The position numbers and the translations under genes were made by a program. DNA of 15,266 nt from JBAYZQ01 sp041672385 (GTDB lineage Bacteria > Spirochaetota > Spirochaetia > Sphaerochaetales > Sphaerochaetaceae): contig JBAYZQ010000039.1 in the NCBI GenBank assembly GCA_041672385.1, forward strand, positions 1 to 15,266. Direction: 5' to 3'. Shown piece by piece: positions 13,619-15,266 of the stretch (position 1 is the stretch's first letter; every line of letters begins with the position of its first letter). The notes beneath the pieces were generated by a model. It saw only the letters and a list, made by a program, of their open reading frames with translations. It was not told the origin of the DNA and made no database searches.

Positions 13619-14338
13619 TCAATAAGGATGATGATGATACCACCCTATTACTTTCCCTAGTATCATTAAAGATTCATCTTCTTTTTTTACTTCTATTTCC
13701 TTGTATTTTGCATTCTCACTTATAATGCTAACAGTTTCATCTATAGGATTAAAAGAAAGTCTTTTAACGTAAACCTCTCCTCTAAGCGTAAGAACATAAA
13801 TTCCGTTTCCCTCAATAATTTCTCTTACGAAAATAACTATATCTCCATCAAAAAGCATAACCCCGGTCATGCTGTCACCTCGAACTTCTGCAGCGCAAAG
13901 TTTCTCTTTGGGGTATCTTCTTATAAATCTCTCTAAAATAGGAACTGTTTCTTCACTGTAGCCAGTTTTTACCCAGTTTTGACCAGGACCTGCACTAAGT
14001 TTTTGTGTCAAAATGGGAACTGAATATACTCCTTTTTGAGTTTGAACTATCTCTGATTTTCCTTTTGGTGTAATAAAAGTACTGCTAGTTTGGGTTAAAA
14101 CCTTCTCTGGGTTATCTTCAAAGTCCTTATCTAAGAACATAGACCCTTCTCCAGTAACTAACCAGTGAATATTTATCCCCATTTGAGCTAATTTCTGCTT
14201 TAATTCATCAGGAACAGCCCTTTTACCTGTTTCATAAGGAGCATAAGTGCTTTGTGATAATCCAAATTTTAACGCAAAAGACGTTTGAGAATTGCCCTCT
14301 AGCGTCCTTATTTTTTTCATTCTATCCCCTATTGCCAT
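13619..14338 (-). CDS. Phage repressor, HTH plus S24 LexA/CI-like peptidase
   Basis: The protein has 239 residues. An N-terminal XRE-type helix-turn-helix (about 5-60, SQTSFALKFGLSQSTYAPYETGKR) binds operators. The linker holds LSAGPG with a likely self-cleavage site between Ala116 and Gly117. The C-terminal S24 domain has VRGDSM with catalytic Ser156, and VYVKRL with Lys192. It should maintain lysogeny and be cut after RecA activation. A second ATG at codon 7 has a better ribosome site (AGGGG), so the true start may be there. It faces the plus-strand early genes across a region with two inverted repeats. Confidence 0.92.
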   Translation of the reverse strand: MAIGDRMKKIRTLEGNSQTSFALKFGLSQSTYAPYETGKRAVPDELKQKLAQMGINIHWLVTGEGSMFLDKDFEDNPEKVLTQTSSTFITPKGKSEIVQTQKGVYSVPILTQKLSAGPGQNWVKTGYSEETVPILERFIRRYPKEKLCAAEVRGDSMTGVMLFDGDIVIFVREIIEGNGIYVLTLRGEVYVKRLSFNPIDETVSIISENAKYKEIEVKKEDESLMILGKVIGWYHHHPY

Positions 14339-14355
14339 AATTATCCCTTTTTGTA

Positions 14356-14384
14356 TTGACTTCTAATCTGTTTTGTATTATTCT
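14356..14384 (+). promoter_or_regulatory. Early promoter, sigma70-type
   Basis: TTGACT (14356-14361), a 17-base spacer, then TATTCT (14379-14384). It drives the plus-strand early operon. The -10 lies between the arms of an inverted repeat, so repressor binding there would block it. Confidence 0.7.
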
Positions 14385-14395
14385 AAAACAGGTTA
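14364..14395. promoter_or_regulatory. Probable repressor operator 1
   Basis: TAATCTGTTTT (14364-14374) and AAAACAGGTTA (14385-14395) are inverted with one mismatch, around a 10-base spacer that contains the early -10 box. This is a natural site for the divergent repressor. Confidence 0.65.
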
Positions 14396-14407
14396 ATATC
14401 TATTAAC
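14392..14407. promoter_or_regulatory. Probable operator 2, 16-base palindrome
   Basis: GTTAATATCTATTAAC is a perfect 7-2-7 inverted repeat just downstream of the early promoter, overlapping the end of operator 1. It may bind the repressor or an early Cro-like protein. On the minus strand it lies in the likely promoter region of the repressor, whose boxes I cannot fix. Confidence 0.6.
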
Positions 14408-14460
14408 TGATTAAATATTACTTCAAAAAAGAGTAGAAAGCAAGGAGTTAGACAACAGAT

Positions 14461-15216
14461 ATGGATAAAGAAATTTCAAGAATTGAACCGTGGACTTATG
14501 AAGACAGCGTTGAAGAGTGCAAAACTCTGGTGAAAATTCACACTAGGGTTACTCTTGACTTAGTAAAAAAACTTGCAGCCATGAGAGAACGACTGTCTCA
14601 ACAAGGCTTTAGGAGTGACAGACAAACTTATATAACTTCGGGACAAATGTCCCAAGGTTATATAAAACCTATACAACATACATGGGAAGAATTCTGTCAA
14701 GATATAGGTCTTGAAAAGCGAACAGCCAACCGTTGGCTACTTCTTTTTGACCCTAAAGAAGACAGGATGTTAACTCAAGATGAATTTAAAGCTCGGAAGT
14801 TTGCTGAGTTTGAAGATCTAATAAAAGAGTTAGAAGCCTCAGTTGGTAAACCAGAACAGTGGAGACCAGATGGATGGTCCACAGCTTGTGAAAATTACTA
14901 CAAAACAAAACTCAGAGAAAGAAAATATTTAGATATTGCCAAAAGAGAACGCTTTGAAGCAGCTGAATTATTTGATAAAGAATATCTTTCTTCTCTTTCT
15001 GCCCAAATTGATTATGGATCACCTGAAGAAATTCTTGAATTTGGAAAGCTCTGCGAAACAATTAAACCTTTCGCTGTAAAAGCAGTTCCAGTTAACAAAC
15101 AAGCTCGGGTTCTTAAGCTTGTTGAAACAGCTTTAAACGAATTCCAACCCGCAGTTAGAAAAGACGTAGCACGCTTTGTTGCAGAAATGTTAGTAAGGAG
15201 AGAAGAAAATGAATAG
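14461..15216 (+). CDS. Early phage protein with HTH, DUF3102-like
   Basis: The protein has 251 residues. The segment TWEEFCQDIGLEKRTANRWL (74-93) has the helix-turn-helix pattern seen in DUF3102-type phage and plasmid proteins. It is flanked by helical, charged regions, and the C-terminal half (about 150-250) is also helical. It is the first plus-strand gene after the early promoter, so it is likely a DNA-binding early regulator or replication accessory. The AGGAG is 13 bases from the ATG, longer than ideal, and no other start fits. No Mu-type transposase feature was seen. Confidence 0.7.
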   Translation: MDKEISRIEPWTYEDSVEECKTLVKIHTRVTLDLVKKLAAMRERLSQQGFRSDRQTYITSGQMSQGYIKPIQHTWEEFCQDIGLEKRTANRWLLLFDPKEDRMLTQDEFKARKFAEFEDLIKELEASVGKPEQWRPDGWSTACENYYKTKLRERKYLDIAKRERFEAAELFDKEYLSSLSAQIDYGSPEEILEFGKLCETIKPFAVKAVPVNKQARVLKLVETALNEFQPAVRKDVARFVAEMLVRREENE

Positions 15217-15266
15217 CAGTTTAAGAAACACAAGAACTTATATTGTATTTAGGTTATCAAGACTTA
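15209..15266 (+). CDS. Partial early gene, cut by right edge
   Basis: ATG at 15209, eight bases after AAGGAG, overlaps the end of the upstream gene by eight bases. Nineteen codons are visible (MNSSLRNTRTYIVFRLSRL) with no stop before the edge. The ribosome site and coupling support a real gene. The function cannot be judged. Confidence 0.6.
   Translation, partial: MNSSLRNTRTYIVFRLSRL

Noticed and set aside
1..15266. CRISPR array, tRNA, rRNA, insertion sequence, integrase or endolysin
   Set aside because: No regularly spaced repeats, cloverleaf, transposase or integrase motif, or peptidoglycan hydrolase motif was seen in any frame.

Overview
This window is part of a prophage (or temperate phage) in an AT-rich bacterium. 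It is built around a Mu-type packaging and head module, and nearly every gene sits on the minus strand in tightly coupled order (ATGA, TGATG and TAATG stop/start overlaps). Host identity is not certain. Low GC, strong Shine-Dalgarno sequences, a TTG start, a Sec signal peptide ending AYA and possible spanin-type proteins suggest a diderm; a spirochaete such as Treponema is my best guess, with low confidence.

Layout, read in the direction of late transcription (high to low coordinates). At the right end, a divergent control region (14339-14460) separates a plus-strand early operon (a DUF3102-like protein, then a gene cut by the window edge) from a minus-strand lysogeny operon. That operon reads: LexA/CI-type repressor, secreted protein, 295-residue protein, 144-residue four-helix membrane protein. 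It closes with a strong terminator at 11509-11558. The last two genes match the size, order, topology and genetic position of lambda rexA-rexB downstream of cI, and I read them as a distant RexAB-like superinfection-exclusion pair.

Below the terminator the late operon begins with a holin whose Shine-Dalgarno is buried in a hairpin. Next comes a pair of membrane proteins coded in two frames of the same ~470 bases, sitting where Mu has its overlapping spanins. Then follow Mu gp25-like, gp26-like, gp27-like (DUF3486), gp28-like terminase, gp29-like portal (DUF935) and a MuF head protein carrying a nuclease-toxin-like C-terminus. Portal and MuF meet at a run of nine A residues where a frame shift would fuse them.

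A 289-base gap at 4884-5172 holds a terminator, a GC-rich patch and a 24-base perfect palindrome. After it come a protease/scaffold protein (Mu gpI-like), a decoration protein with an inserted domain, a lambda gpE-type major capsid protein, a head-tail adaptor (gp36-like), a gpG/virion-morphogenesis protein, a gp37-like tail terminator, a probable tail tube protein, and the start of one more tail gene (TTG start) cut by the left edge.

No tRNA, rRNA, CRISPR array, insertion sequence, integrase, transposase or endolysin gene was seen.
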